Shown piece by piece: positions 1-8,723 of a stretch of 64,000 nucleotides of DNA. The translations under genes and the position numbers were made by a program. This DNA is from Tectiglobus sp965247245 (GTDB lineage: Bacteria; Pseudomonadota; Alphaproteobacteria; Rhizobiales; Hyphomicrobiaceae): positions 1,984,001 to 2,048,000 of the forward strand of contig CBDFGV010000003.1 in NCBI GenBank assembly GCA_965247245.1, read 5' to 3'. The notes beneath the pieces were generated by a model, which searched no databases, was not told where the DNA came from, and saw only the letters and a list, made by a program, of their open reading frames with translations. The first letter of the stretch is position 1, and each line of letters opens with the position of its first letter.

Positions 1-1
1 C

Positions 2-757
2 GTCCTGAGGTCAGAGCTCAAATTCATTCCGCTCAATCCGGCCCGGGGTGATGCCGCGCCACAGGCGGGCACCTTGTGGGGCGACATCAGAAAGGATGTA
101 CCGAGCGGCGTGCTACTTCGGTTTGCGCCAGGCTTCTCCTCACCACCACATATTCATAACATTACCTATCGCGCGGTCGTGATCAGTGGAGCCCTCTACA
201 ACGGCGACGAAAACGCTACAAAGACCTGGATGGGCCCTGGATCATTCTGGACCCAGCCTGCGGGTGAGCCTCACATAACGGCGGGCTCTAGCCAAGGTGG
301 CGCGACCGCATTTCTAGAAATCCTGTCCGGACCGTATCTGGTTCAACCGACCAAGCTGGCCTTCGACAACGGCGAGCGTCCAGTGGAGCTTGAGGCACGC
401 AACGTGGTTTGGCTAAGCCCATCGGATGTGACCTGGGTCGATCCTGGCAGCACGTCGAGTGCTGCAACCGGAGTCGAGCTGGCGTTCCTCTGGGGCAGCC
501 CTGAGGACGGTAAGAAGAACGGCACATTCCTGAAACTGCCAACCGGCTTCAACGGTTCACTCAAAGGCAATGACTCGCAGCTTAGGGCCGTTGTCATTCG
601 AGGAGAGCTCGGTTACACGGCCACGTCGGGAACCAAGACGCTCAAACCAGGCAGCTACTTCGGTTCGAAGGGCTCGGTGGATCACAAGTTAAGTTGTAGA
701 GAAGAGTGCATCATATACGTCCGCACAGAGGGACGATACAAGGTCGCTAACACGTAG
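2..757 (+). CDS. DUF4437-type cupin protein, 5' end outside the window
   Basis: The reading frame is open to the left edge, so the true start lies upstream; 251 residues are visible. An early TTG at 74 is internal, because the codons before it continue the family pattern (KFIPLNPARGD, then a G-x-LWGD motif). The protein is a two-cupin type: a first barrel with an FxPGFSSPPHIHN stretch, where the paired histidines could bind a metal, and a second barrel ending near residue 245. Proteins of the DUF4437 family have no established reaction. No signal peptide can be judged because the N-terminus is missing. The gene ends just before a strong terminator hairpin, so it is the last gene of its transcript. 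Confidence 0.75.
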   Translation, partial: VLRSELKFIPLNPARGDAAPQAGTLWGDIRKDVPSGVLLRFAPGFSSPPHIHNITYRAVVISGALYNGDENATKTWMGPGSFWTQPAGEPHITAGSSQGGATAFLEILSGPYLVQPTKLAFDNGERPVELEARNVVWLSPSDVTWVDPGSTSSAATGVELAFLWGSPEDGKKNGTFLKLPTGFNGSLKGNDSQLRAVVIRGELGYTATSGTKTLKPGSYFGSKGSVDHKLSCREECIIYVRTEGRYKVANT

Positions 758-790
758 TACGAACTACTGGTGAAGCAGATCTTCTCAGGT

Positions 791-818
791 GGCCGCATCG
801 ACTGATGCGGCCTTTATT
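791..818 (+). terminator. Intrinsic terminator after the DUF4437 gene
   Basis: A perfect 9-bp stem (GGCCGCATC / GATGCGGCC, 791-799 with 804-812) closes a GACT loop and is followed by TTTATT. It overlaps the most upstream ATG of the next frame (805), which argues that the cyclase gene starts further downstream. Confidence 0.85.
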
Positions 819-852
819 CCATCAGCCCTCATTGAGCAGAGGTAATGATGCA

Positions 853-2229
853 ATGTTGATGGACTTTTTTTCCCGTTCGACTTCGGAAACCGCTCAAGTC
901 AGCAAAGAACTTGCAAAGGAAGAGTTGACTGGGCTTGGGTACGTCTTTTGGGGTCGCTTTCTCGTACTGTCGCTACTTGCAGTTTGGATTGCCGCGACTT
1001 TACCGATCGAACGCTCTTCGCTCTACGTAGCTGCAATCATTGTTTTCGCCGCTCTTGGCGCCGCGCCCTATCTGCTCACCCGGCGAGGTATCGGTGGCAC
1101 GCCCGTTGTTGCCATCTTTCTTCTCATCGATGCCGCCATCCTGAGCTACATCTTGATTTTTCCAAACCCTTATGGCCTCGATGGCTGGTCACCACAACTT
1201 AACCTGAGGGGGCCTGGGTTCCTGTACGTTGGTGTGTTTCTCGTTGCCATGGCCCTGAGCTACAAGCCGTCCCTAGTGATCTGGACTGGCGTCGCCACGA
1301 TCGCAACCTGGACGACTGGTTATTTATGGGTGTTGAGTTCACCCGACACACTCGTGTTTTCCTCGCGCGATGTACTTGATCGCGGCTTGGACATTGACGC
1401 CGCCATGAGCACCATACTTGCTCCGAAGGCCGTGGGCATCGCACGTCTTTCAAATCAGATTGTCTTCCTTTCCCTTATCACTGTGATCTTGACGTTAACC
1501 GTCTGGCGATCTCGGAGGTTGGTACGCCGGCAAGTGGCCGCAGAGGCCCAACGGCTATCGTTGTCACGTTACTTTTCGCCCAACATTGTACGTGAACTTG
1601 CCGCCAACGAGAGTGCGCTGCAGCACCCGAAAGTACAGCCGGCGGCGGTCCTTTTCGCGGACATCGTCGGCTTCACAACAATCTCAGAGCGTCTCGATCC
1701 CAAGTCGCTCGTGGATCTGCTGCGCGGCTTTCACGGGCGCATGGCGCAAGCGGCATTGGCGCACGATGGGACGGTCGACAAGTACATCGGCGATGCCATC
1801 ATGGTGCACTTCGGCACGCCCCATCGCAAAGCCGACGACCCGGTCCGCGCTCTTGCCTGTGCCCGTGACATGATGGATGAAATCAAACGCTGGAATGCCG
1901 AGCGCGCAACGTTAAACCAGCAACCAATCAAAGTCGGGATCGGCGTTCACTATGGCGAGGTTATTGTCGGCAACATTGGCGACGAAAGACGTCTCGAGTA
2001 CACGGTCCTCGGTGATACGGTGAATGTCGCCAGCCGGCTTGAACACCTGACCCGTGAGGTCGGCGCACAACTTGTGGTCAGCCAAGAGCTGATCGCCGCT
2101 GCGCAAGACTGCGGGACCGATCCGGAAACAATACTGCCGGACCTGCGCCGCGACGCATCGCGTTCGGTCAGCGGCCGCCGCGAGCCTGTCGAAATTTGGT
2201 GGGCAGGCAACCTGTCGGATACCTGCTAG
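853..2229 (+). CDS. Membrane-anchored class III adenylate/guanylate cyclase
   Basis: The 458-residue protein has an N-terminal block of about six hydrophobic segments (residues ~40-225), a short helical linker, and a C-terminal class III nucleotide cyclase catalytic domain (~260-440). The metal-binding aspartates are visible in FADIVGF (Asp ~268) and KYIGDAIM (Asp ~313), and the VLGDTVNVASRLE motif that carries transition-state residues is complete, so the enzyme should make cAMP (or cGMP) at the inner face of the membrane. I place the start at ATG 853, ten bases after AGAGG; ATG 859 is possible. The in-frame ATG at 805 sits inside a terminator hairpin and is rejected. The signal sensed by the membrane domain is unknown. 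Confidence 0.9.
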   Translation: MLMDFFSRSTSETAQVSKELAKEELTGLGYVFWGRFLVLSLLAVWIAATLPIERSSLYVAAIIVFAALGAAPYLLTRRGIGGTPVVAIFLLIDAAILSYILIFPNPYGLDGWSPQLNLRGPGFLYVGVFLVAMALSYKPSLVIWTGVATIATWTTGYLWVLSSPDTLVFSSRDVLDRGLDIDAAMSTILAPKAVGIARLSNQIVFLSLITVILTLTVWRSRRLVRRQVAAEAQRLSLSRYFSPNIVRELAANESALQHPKVQPAAVLFADIVGFTTISERLDPKSLVDLLRGFHGRMAQAALAHDGTVDKYIGDAIMVHFGTPHRKADDPVRALACARDMMDEIKRWNAERATLNQQPIKVGIGVHYGEVIVGNIGDERRLEYTVLGDTVNVASRLEHLTREVGAQLVVSQELIAAAQDCGTDPETILPDLRRDASRSVSGRREPVEIWWAGNLSDTC

Positions 2230-2455
2230 ATCAAGAACGGCGAAACCGATGCAGTCGACTTAGCTAGAAGTACTTCGTTGGCTTAAGACGAAGCACTCGC
2301 TAGCAAGCCTGTTTCGACACTTGCTTCGGCATGTAGTTCTTCAACGATCAGAAGTTGAGACCGTTCAGCCAACCCGCCAGCATTCCCGCCGATCATCGAC
2401 ATTCCCACCGATCATCGGCATTGCCGCGCCGATACATGACAAGGGTGAAGGCCTG

Positions 2456-3088
2456 TCAGAGCTTCCGCGCAACAACAAAGCGGCTAGGCGCAGGATGGTC
2501 CCCTGATTCAAGTATTCTGAAGCCGTGGGACGTGATGAGATCCTCGAAGGCGGGGACGTCCATGAATCGGACAAAGGGGGCTTTCCCAAAGAACTGCATA
2601 ATTGGAACGACTAGGCGCAGGAAGCGGAACTTGAGAGGTGCTCCTTTGCCTGGCTTGCAGACCGTTTTGGAAATGAAAATCCCACCTGGCTTTAGAAGTC
2701 CGTGAACTCGCTTGAGCGCTGCCTCTGTGTCTTCGATGAGATGCAGCAGGTTGAATGCAAGTACGACATCGTACGGACCGTTGCCGATTGCGCTGCCGAG
2801 GATATCTTCCGCAACGAACTGGACGTTGGATACGTTGCCCTCATGGGCTTTCCTGTTTGCGATATCAATCATGTTGCTTGAGATATCGCTAGCGATGATC
2901 TGACTGACGTCGGATGCCAACAGCAATGCTGTGGACCCTGTTCCGCACCCGACTTCGAGGACACGATCGGTTGCTGAAAGATACGAGCGCGTTCGCTCCA
3001 AGGTGTAGTTGTAGGCTTCCATATTCTGGATGGGGGACTTGGCATAATTCTCAGCAGCCTTGTCCCAGAACGTTGCTGCTTGCTGCAT
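2456..3088 (-). CDS. Class I SAM-dependent methyltransferase
   Basis: A 210-residue protein with the Rossmann-type methyltransferase fold: motif I VLEVGCGTGS at residues ~43-52, an acidic residue ending strand 2 (IIASDIS), a motif with AFNLLHLIED, and the GLLKPGGIFISKT motif before the C-terminal strands. The substrate is not evident; small-molecule methylation is the usual role of this COG2226-like group. An upstream in-frame ATG at 3121 exists, but AAGGAG lies seven bases before ATG 3088, which fixes the start there. It is transcribed divergently from a LysR regulator that probably controls it. Confidence 0.85.
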   Translation of the reverse strand: MQQAATFWDKAAENYAKSPIQNMEAYNYTLERTRSYLSATDRVLEVGCGTGSTALLLASDVSQIIASDISSNMIDIANRKAHEGNVSNVQFVAEDILGSAIGNGPYDVVLAFNLLHLIEDTEAALKRVHGLLKPGGIFISKTVCKPGKGAPLKFRFLRLVVPIMQFFGKAPFVRFMDVPAFEDLITSHGFRILESGDHPAPSRFVVARKL

Positions 3089-3143
3089 GATCGATCTCCT
3101 TTTAGCCAAGTAACTATTCATGCGCGATTAAAAGGTGAATTGC

Positions 3144-3156
3144 TGAAATTAGTTCA
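3144..3156. promoter_or_regulatory. Candidate LysR box between methyltransferase and regulator
   Basis: TGAAATTAGTTCA is a T-N11-A inverted repeat (TGAA-N5-TTCA) in the 86-bp divergent spacer, the usual position and form of a LysR-type recognition site. The assignment is inferred from form and position only. Confidence 0.5.
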
Positions 3157-3174
3157 TCTGTTATACAAAAATGC

Positions 3175-4074
3175 ATGAATTGGCAGGCAATCTCCTTCGA
3201 CTGGAACCAAGCTCGCGCCTTCCTGGCCACCGCCGAAGAAGGGTCGCTGTCGGCTGCAGCCCGTGCTCTTGGTCTTACCCAGCCAACGCTCGGCCGGCAG
3301 GTGGCAGCGCTGGAAGACGAGTTGGGCGTTCTGTTATTTGAACGTGTTGGTCGGTCATTGACACTTACGCAGTCCGGTATTGAGCTTCGCGATCATGTCC
3401 GAGCGATGGCAGACGCTGCCAGTCGGGTATCATTGGCAGCTTCGGGTCAATCGCAGGTTATCGAAGGACAAGTCCGCATCACGGCCTCTGACATGACGTC
3501 AGCATACATTTTGCCGACGGCACTGAAGCGCTTAAGAACGGTGGCACCGCTGTTGGAGATCGACGTGGTCGCAGCCAATGATGTGCGCGATCTGATGCAA
3601 CGTGAAGCCGATATTGCCATTCGGCATGTCCGACCGGAGCAACCTGATCTAATCGCAAGGCTCGTTCGGGAGGACACAGCGCACTTCTATGCTGCGCAAA
3701 GCTATCTGGATGCGCGCGGCATGCCAACCATTGAAGCCGGGCTGGCGAACCATGACTTCATTGCTTTTGGCGATGTCGATCGCATGCTTGGATACATGGA
3801 GCCGCTAGATCTTGGTTTCACCCGGAACAACTTCCGATTGGGATCAGAATCGGGGTTTGTCGCCTGGGAGATGGCGCGCAACGGTCTTGGCATTGCCATC
3901 ATGGGAGTCGAGATTGCAGACAAGTTTCCGGACATGAAGCGCGTGCTATCGGAGGTTGACCCATTCAAGTTCCCTGTTTGGCTAACGACGCATCGCGAAC
4001 TTCACACCAGCCGCCGGATCCGGTTGGTATACGATATCTTGTACGAATTCCTGTCCAAGAAGGATCCCGGCTGA
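3175..4074 (+). CDS. LysR-family transcriptional regulator
   Basis: A 299-residue LysR regulator: N-terminal winged helix (residues ~8-67, with the typical GSLSAAARALGLTQPTLGRQVAALE helix-turn-helix pattern) and a C-terminal two-lobe effector-binding domain. It starts at ATG 3175; an overlapping ATG at 3171 is in another frame and leads nowhere. It is divergent from the methyltransferase gene at 2456-3088, with a T-N11-A box between them, so autoregulation and control of that gene are likely. The effector domain resembles the group seen beside oxidoreductases and methyltransferases, but the ligand cannot be named. Confidence 0.9.
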   Translation: MNWQAISFDWNQARAFLATAEEGSLSAAARALGLTQPTLGRQVAALEDELGVLLFERVGRSLTLTQSGIELRDHVRAMADAASRVSLAASGQSQVIEGQVRITASDMTSAYILPTALKRLRTVAPLLEIDVVAANDVRDLMQREADIAIRHVRPEQPDLIARLVREDTAHFYAAQSYLDARGMPTIEAGLANHDFIAFGDVDRMLGYMEPLDLGFTRNNFRLGSESGFVAWEMARNGLGIAIMGVEIADKFPDMKRVLSEVDPFKFPVWLTTHRELHTSRRIRLVYDILYEFLSKKDPG

Positions 4075-4258
4075 CCTATTGATTTGCTGCTGGTCCTGCC
4101 CATCTGTGCTGAAACCATTCCCAGGTATGATGTTTCCGCTTCGAGCATGCATTGGTCGGTGCCCATTGGTCGGGCCAAGGTTTGGAATTCTGCGGTCAGT
4201 TGTAGTTTGGGTCAGCTGACATCAAAAACACATCTCTACTTCGCTAACGGCGGCTGCA

Positions 4259-4732
4259 ATGAACCATCAGATAACTTTTGTCCGACTGTCTGAGGTGGAT
4301 CCTAACGATATCCTGGCTCATATGTCGGACCCCCGAGTTGCCGAACACTTGCCGCTCCTAAAGTTTTCTTGGGACACAGATGCAGTCGCTCAGTTCATTG
4401 CAACAAAGGAAGAGAGCTGGAAGCGGGATGGCCTAGGCCATTGGGCCATCTTGTCCGATGGTATCTATGTCGGTTGGGGCGGTTTTCAGAAAGAAGGGGA
4501 AGAGTGGGACTTCGGCTTGGTTCTGAAGCCCACCGCTTTTGGACTTGGACTGCGGATTGTGAAGAAGGCTATCGATCTCGCAATTGCAGATGAGCGCATA
4601 CCTTTCGTGACATTCCTCGTACCGCCATCGAGATCGAAACTCAGAGCTTTTGAGAGGTTGGGTGCACAATCTCTCGGTTTGACAGAATACGATGGAGCGG
4701 AGTTCCTGAAGTACAAGTTAGAAACCGTATGA
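4259..4732 (+). CDS. GNAT-family N-acetyltransferase
   Basis: A 157-residue protein with the GNAT layout of the RimJ/RimL type: an N-terminal ISDPRV-like segment (HMSDPRVAEHLP), a central WDFGLVLKPTAFGLGLRIVKKAI stretch corresponding to the acetyl-CoA pyrophosphate-binding region (the usual Q/RxxGxG/A is degenerate here: AFGLGL), and a C-terminal FERLGAQSLGLTEYDG segment matching the FEKxGF motif. The acceptor is unknown. No Shine-Dalgarno of any strength precedes ATG 4259, and it lies alone between the LysR gene and a long spacer. Confidence 0.75.
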   Translation: MNHQITFVRLSEVDPNDILAHMSDPRVAEHLPLLKFSWDTDAVAQFIATKEESWKRDGLGHWAILSDGIYVGWGGFQKEGEEWDFGLVLKPTAFGLGLRIVKKAIDLAIADERIPFVTFLVPPSRSKLRAFERLGAQSLGLTEYDGAEFLKYKLETV

Positions 4733-5138
4733 CGGAGCCATTGGCCTACGCTGTTACCAGAACCAGAAGATGCTCAAGCTGCTCTGGGTCAAATTCTAAA
4801 AGGCTCGGCAAGAGGCGCTCGCTTCCGCATAGCCCCCAGCTTCGAGCCTGTTGTGCTTAGCATGACGTTTCTATGATGGGTCAGCAGCTGAGCTGAATGG
4901 ATACAACTGGCTAGGACCGACCTCATCGATGTTCGGCCAAAAGCGGGCTTGGCCTCTAAGTCCATCACGCATCTCACCTGCCAGGCATCATCGACGTCAA
5001 AGTTATCTCTGCCGTTCTACGGCCTTCAAGCTCTCAGTGATATCACCCGCATCTCACGGACTCGTGGCGAGTTGTCATTCGGTGGCTGGTCATCGACATG
5101 CTATCTCCATCACAACAAACACGAAGGGATAGAGACCC
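4733..5138. other. Non-coding spacer
   Basis: No reading frame here has family motifs, a ribosome-binding site and codon use like its neighbours. I see no hairpin or repeat of note. Confidence 0.5.
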
Positions 5139-5276
5139 ATGCGAACGGTATTAGCAGCAGTGTTAGTTGTCCTATTCACATCGAACGTCAGTGTTGCTGA
5201 ATCATGCGAAAAATACGAATTCGGAAGTCAGGAATGGTGGCAGTGTAAAACCAGACAATCCGGTGGTTCAAACTGA
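5139..5276 (+). CDS. Small secreted peptide with two cysteines (45 aa)
   Basis: A 45-residue reading frame, shorter than usual gene-calling cut-offs. It has a clear Sec signal peptide (MRTVLAAVLVVLFTS, then a cleavage site after VSVA) followed by a mature peptide of about 25 residues, ESCEKYEFGSQEWWQCKTRQ and a short Gly/Ser tail, with two Cys that could form one disulfide in the periplasm. AAGGGA lies nine bases before the ATG. I do not recognise a family. The combination of signal peptide, ribosome-binding site and aromatic, Cys-flanked core supports a real gene. Confidence 0.65.
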   Translation: MRTVLAAVLVVLFTSNVSVAESCEKYEFGSQEWWQCKTRQSGGSN

Positions 5277-5769
5277 ACTAAGAATAGCGTTCTTAGCGTT
5301 GACATTTGTGCTTGTTAGGAGTGTCGATTTTGGGGAATTGAGAGAATTTCGGCAACGGCAATCTTGCAGACACTGATTTGGTGTCATATCCAACTGCTTA
5401 GTGGTCACCGGGATAGCGGTTGATGATTTGGCAGTTCATCTCCTGGACCAATCGATTTCTCTCGAACCGACGGTTGTTGATTTTTTGAAATCCAGTTTCG
5501 CCACACAATTGCTGAGATCACTTCTTGGCTTTGTGGATCTCGCGGTCCAATGCAGGCATTCGATGGGTGGACTAGGTATGCTTCCGCAATCGTGGCAGCA
5601 CGCAGCAGATGTGTGAAACCACAGCTCCCCTGACGAGAACCGCCATCTTGACAACGACGTACTTCCACAACGCAATGGGCCATCGTAGAGCATTGCTCGC
5701 TGGCTTACCAACCGCACTCGGGACATTGCCAAACTATACCTGACATGGAATTGACCAATAGGAATCGAC
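5277..5769. other. Non-coding spacer
   Basis: Reading frames on both strands here are short and compositionally random. A promoter for the following peptidase gene must lie in it, but I cannot pick a convincing one. Confidence 0.5.
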
Positions 5770-6888
5770 ATGGAGTTACCTACCGCTGAAGCGCTACTGG
5801 ACGGTATAAGCCAATGGGTCAAAGTCGAGAGCAAGACTTCGGAAACGGCCAATGTGAACCGCCTGGTCGATATCGTTGAGAACGGATTCGCGGCGGCAGG
5901 TGGCATCGTTGAGCGGATTCCAGGTGAAGAGGGATTTGCAGACCATCTCTCGATTTCTTCGCCTTGGGGCGGCAACCAACCTGGCGTACTTGTGCTCTGC
6001 CATCTCGATACAGTGCATGAAGAGGGCACTCTTGCGCGCAATCCGTTTCGCGTCGAGGGCGACCGCGCCTACGGGCCAGGTATCTACGACATGAAGGGCG
6101 GGGCCTATCTCGCGTATGCGGCATTCCGAGCGTTGACGAGTGCCGGTATCGAAACGCCGCTACCCTTGCGGTTTCTCTATCTCGCTGACGAAGAGGTCGG
6201 TAGCCCGACGTCGCGCAAACACATCGAAGCGGCCGCTGAGAATTCCAAGTATGTACTTGTGACGGAACCGGCGCGGGACGGCGGCAAGGTCGTCACAGAA
6301 CGTAAAGGGCTTAGTCGTTACGTGATCAAGGCAGAAGGCCGACCAGCGCATTCTGGCGCTCGGCATCAGGATGGTCGCAGTGCGGTCCGCGAAATGGCGA
6401 AGCAGATCATTCGCCTTGAAGATATGACGGATTATGAGCGCGGCCTGACGGTCAACGTTGGACTCGTTAACGGCGGTTCAACAGCCAATACCGTGCCACA
6501 ATATTGTTCAGCCGAGGTTGATATCCGCTACATGACAATCGCCGATGCGGAAGAGACACATGCATTGATCAAGGGCCTAGAAGCCTTCGATCCTGATGTT
6601 ACGATCGAGGTCGCGGGAGACATCAACCGTCTGCCCTACGTCCAGACAGAGGAAGGACAAGCGCTGTTCGCGCATGCCAAAAAGCTGGCAGAAGAGATTG
6701 GCTTTGAGCTCGTGGGAACGTCCACCGGCGGCGGCAGCGACGGCAATTTTACAGCCTATCGTGTCGCAACCCTTGATGGCCTCGGTGTTGATGGTGACGG
6801 CGGACACGCGCTGCACGAGCATCTTTATATCTCGTCACTTATACCTCGCTTCCAACTGCAATTGCGGTTGTTGCAGACGCTCAGCTAA
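5770..6888 (+). CDS. M20-family metallopeptidase (glutamate-carboxypeptidase-like)
   Basis: A 372-residue M20 zinc amidohydrolase that should hydrolyse a C-terminal amino acid or an N-acyl/peptide bond. Two-zinc ligands are visible: His78 and Asp80 in CHLDTVH, Asp107 in YDMKGG, the catalytic/metal Glu pair in LADEEVG (~141-142), an acidic ligand in TEPARDGG (~167), and the last His in GHALHEHLY (~349). The dimerisation (lid) domain, with PAHSGARHQDGRSAV, lies at about 180-290. There is no signal peptide, so it is cytoplasmic. A second paralog of the same type lies at 29794-30972. The substrate is unknown; CPG2-like enzymes cleave C-terminal Glu from folates. Confidence 0.9.
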   Translation: MELPTAEALLDGISQWVKVESKTSETANVNRLVDIVENGFAAAGGIVERIPGEEGFADHLSISSPWGGNQPGVLVLCHLDTVHEEGTLARNPFRVEGDRAYGPGIYDMKGGAYLAYAAFRALTSAGIETPLPLRFLYLADEEVGSPTSRKHIEAAAENSKYVLVTEPARDGGKVVTERKGLSRYVIKAEGRPAHSGARHQDGRSAVREMAKQIIRLEDMTDYERGLTVNVGLVNGGSTANTVPQYCSAEVDIRYMTIADAEETHALIKGLEAFDPDVTIEVAGDINRLPYVQTEEGQALFAHAKKLAEEIGFELVGTSTGGGSDGNFTAYRVATLDGLGVDGDGGHALHEHLYISSLIPRFQLQLRLLQTLS

Positions 6889-6988
6889 CCGAAACGGATT
6901 AACGGCATCGAAAAGCAGATGCGATGTGCTCGTTTTTCAAAAGAAACAAACAAGTCACGACCAGAAATGGCCATCGCAAGCAGATCGG

Positions 6989-7066
6989 GTCCGCTATGCT
7001 CTTCTAAGCTGACATAGCCGAACGCTCTGGCGATGGTCGAAAAGGGTCGTTAGCGGACGTCCGCTA
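6989..7066. repeat. TAGCGGAC repeat pair with 16-bp palindrome
   Basis: GTCCGCTA at 6989-6996 and a perfect palindrome TAGCGGACGTCCGCTA at 7051-7066. Copies of the same octamer, or close forms, occur at 8283-8301, 8351-8358 and 28454-28461, always outside genes. Confidence 0.6.
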
Positions 7067-7103
7067 GTTGCTGGGGGTAAAATCAGACGCCTAATCCAGG
7101 GAG

Positions 7104-7544
7104 CTACTCTCGTGATACCCTGAGCCATCTTATCCCGCAGGCACTTGTGAATATGAATGGCAGAGTGACAACGGGACTGAAAAGCGAAACGGCTACAATG
7201 ATAGCGGCATCTTGCAATGGCGTCGCCCAAGTGTACGCGACAAGGAAGATGTAGCTTGTGTGAACAAGGATGACGGCGACATGGTGCGGGCGAAACTCCA
7301 ATGCTGTTGAAGGCTTGTCTGTGAATCTCGTGACAACGAATGCCGTTAGAAACACTAAGCTTGTCGTTACGAGATGCGTTAGAAGGATTGCACCGGCATG
7401 TGTGCCGAAAGTGAATTTCACGTTCGTATGCAATCCCGCTGTTATACCTGCAGCAGCTGCAATCAAAGGTATGTAGAAAAGGAAAGTGTGTGACAACAGA
7501 CAAGCGCTCAGTGTGAACCCACTTCGCAATAGGAAGTCTAGCAT
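7104..7544 (-). CDS. Small integral membrane protein, unknown
   Basis: A 146-residue, strongly hydrophobic protein with four predicted transmembrane segments (residues ~10-38, 50-72, 88-108 and 114-135) and few charges outside short loops. GAGGTAGAG precedes ATG 7544. I do not recognise a family. It is followed upstream on the same strand by another small membrane protein (7608-8024), and the two may be co-transcribed. A random antisense frame would not normally give this even spacing of hydrophobic helices, which is the main reason to accept it. Confidence 0.55.
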   Translation of the reverse strand: MLDFLLRSGFTLSACLLSHTFLFYIPLIAAAAGITAGLHTNVKFTFGTHAGAILLTHLVTTSLVFLTAFVVTRFTDKPSTALEFRPHHVAVILVHTSYIFLVAYTWATPLQDAAIIVAVSLFSPVVTLPFIFTSACGIRWLRVSRE

Positions 7545-7607
7545 CTCGAACTCTACCTCTACGTAATAGTAAGCAGTAAGGTCATCCCGTAAGGGAGTCT
7601 GCTTCGA

Positions 7608-8024
7608 CTAATTACGCTGCATCAAGAGTTTAGGAATCACGCAGAGCCTAGCGATATAGATATCGACGATTGATGCGAGAACCATGTACCCATATATGTT
7701 GTCTTTGTTGTATTCGAAAGCATCGGATCGGAACATCTTCACAAGCACATAGAGCATGAGAAACCCGATAGCGGCGAAGGAGAAATCGCGAATTGGTCGC
7801 TCAGTCCAAACTCTGTATTTGGTGAAAATCATACGCACTGACACAAGCACGATGGCTAGCGCCTGGGCATACCAATGTAGCAACATTATCGCCTCTGTTG
7901 GCTTTTCATATTTGACGAAGAGGAACACTGCCACCAATCGTGTTAACCAGAAAAAAGCCACCAGATCCCAAACGATTAGTTCTGATCTGCGCGCTCTATC
8001 ATGCATCGATTCCTTCATCAGCAT
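7608..8024 (-). CDS. Small integral membrane protein, unknown
   Basis: A 138-residue protein with four transmembrane segments (residues ~19-38, 45-63, 82-99 and 112-130) and polar connecting loops. GAGGAG stands four bases before ATG 8024, a good translation signal. No family is recognised. It lies 63 bases upstream of the other small membrane protein on the same strand (7104-7544), which suggests a two-gene unit. Confidence 0.65.
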   Translation of the reverse strand: MLMKESMHDRARRSELIVWDLVAFFWLTRLVAVFLFVKYEKPTEAIMLLHWYAQALAIVLVSVRMIFTKYRVWTERPIRDFSFAAIGFLMLYVLVKMFRSDAFEYNKDNIYGYMVLASIVDIYIARLCVIPKLLMQRN

Positions 8025-8723
8025 AGCTCCTCGGGTGCGAATACTGCACTCGTCGAATAAAGGTAGCTGATCGTTGTCTGCAATTTGTTAAGACAGCTCA
8101 TTTCCGAAGATGTCGACGAGGGAGCACTTCCGAATTGGGTCACCTCCCGAAAGGTCGAGCCTGAGCAGATCACTTCCGCTTATCCCTCAACTTTGCGCCT
8201 GCTGTGCTCAGGCAGAGATTTTCGGTCGTGGGCCAATTGCGGACCTGAGCAGGTGCAGGACGATCCTGGCCTGCAATAAATGGTCCGCTGCAGAAGCGGA
8301 CATAGCGCGTAAGTCTTCCGCTGCATCGCATCAATACCGCGAAGTCCACTTAGCGGACATGATCATCTTCAAAAGTCTATAGAACTAACCAATTGCACCA
8401 ATGTCGGCTGTTGAGTGGATAGCGAGAGCATAGAGTTGAGAAGTTTCGTGTCAGGCCTTGGCTTGAACTGCTCAACGGCAAAGACGATGCTAGAGTTCAA
8501 GCAGCCATGCTCAACAGTAAGTAGTTATGGGCTCAAAGTGACTCTCACCGCCGCAGTTGCTTGTCGGTCCACATCGGCTTCTAGTCTTTCTTGCATCGTC
8601 TTTGCCAGCACATTGAAGATCGCAAAATTCAGGCGAGAATCCGGGCCTAAGCCTTGCTTCCGCCTCTGCAGTAGCGCAGCTCCAAAGCGGCCCGTCCTTT
8701 TCGTCCGATACGACTGCGATCGG
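8025..8723. other. Long spacer with TAGCGGAC-type repeats
   Basis: No convincing gene. It holds a hairpin GTCCGCT-GCAGA-AGCGGAC (8283-8301) and another TAGCGGAC copy (8351-8358). A 106-codon frame on the plus strand (from 8415) has Ser/Cys-rich random composition and no ribosome-binding site. Confidence 0.5.

Noticed and set aside
4084..4293. 69-codon frame just after the LysR gene
   Set aside because: No ribosome-binding site or family motif, and it overlaps the start of the acetyltransferase.
5436..6041. 201-codon minus-strand frame overlapping the start of the M20 gene
   Set aside because: Overlaps conserved zinc-site codons of the peptidase, has Ser/Arg-rich random composition and no ribosome-binding site.
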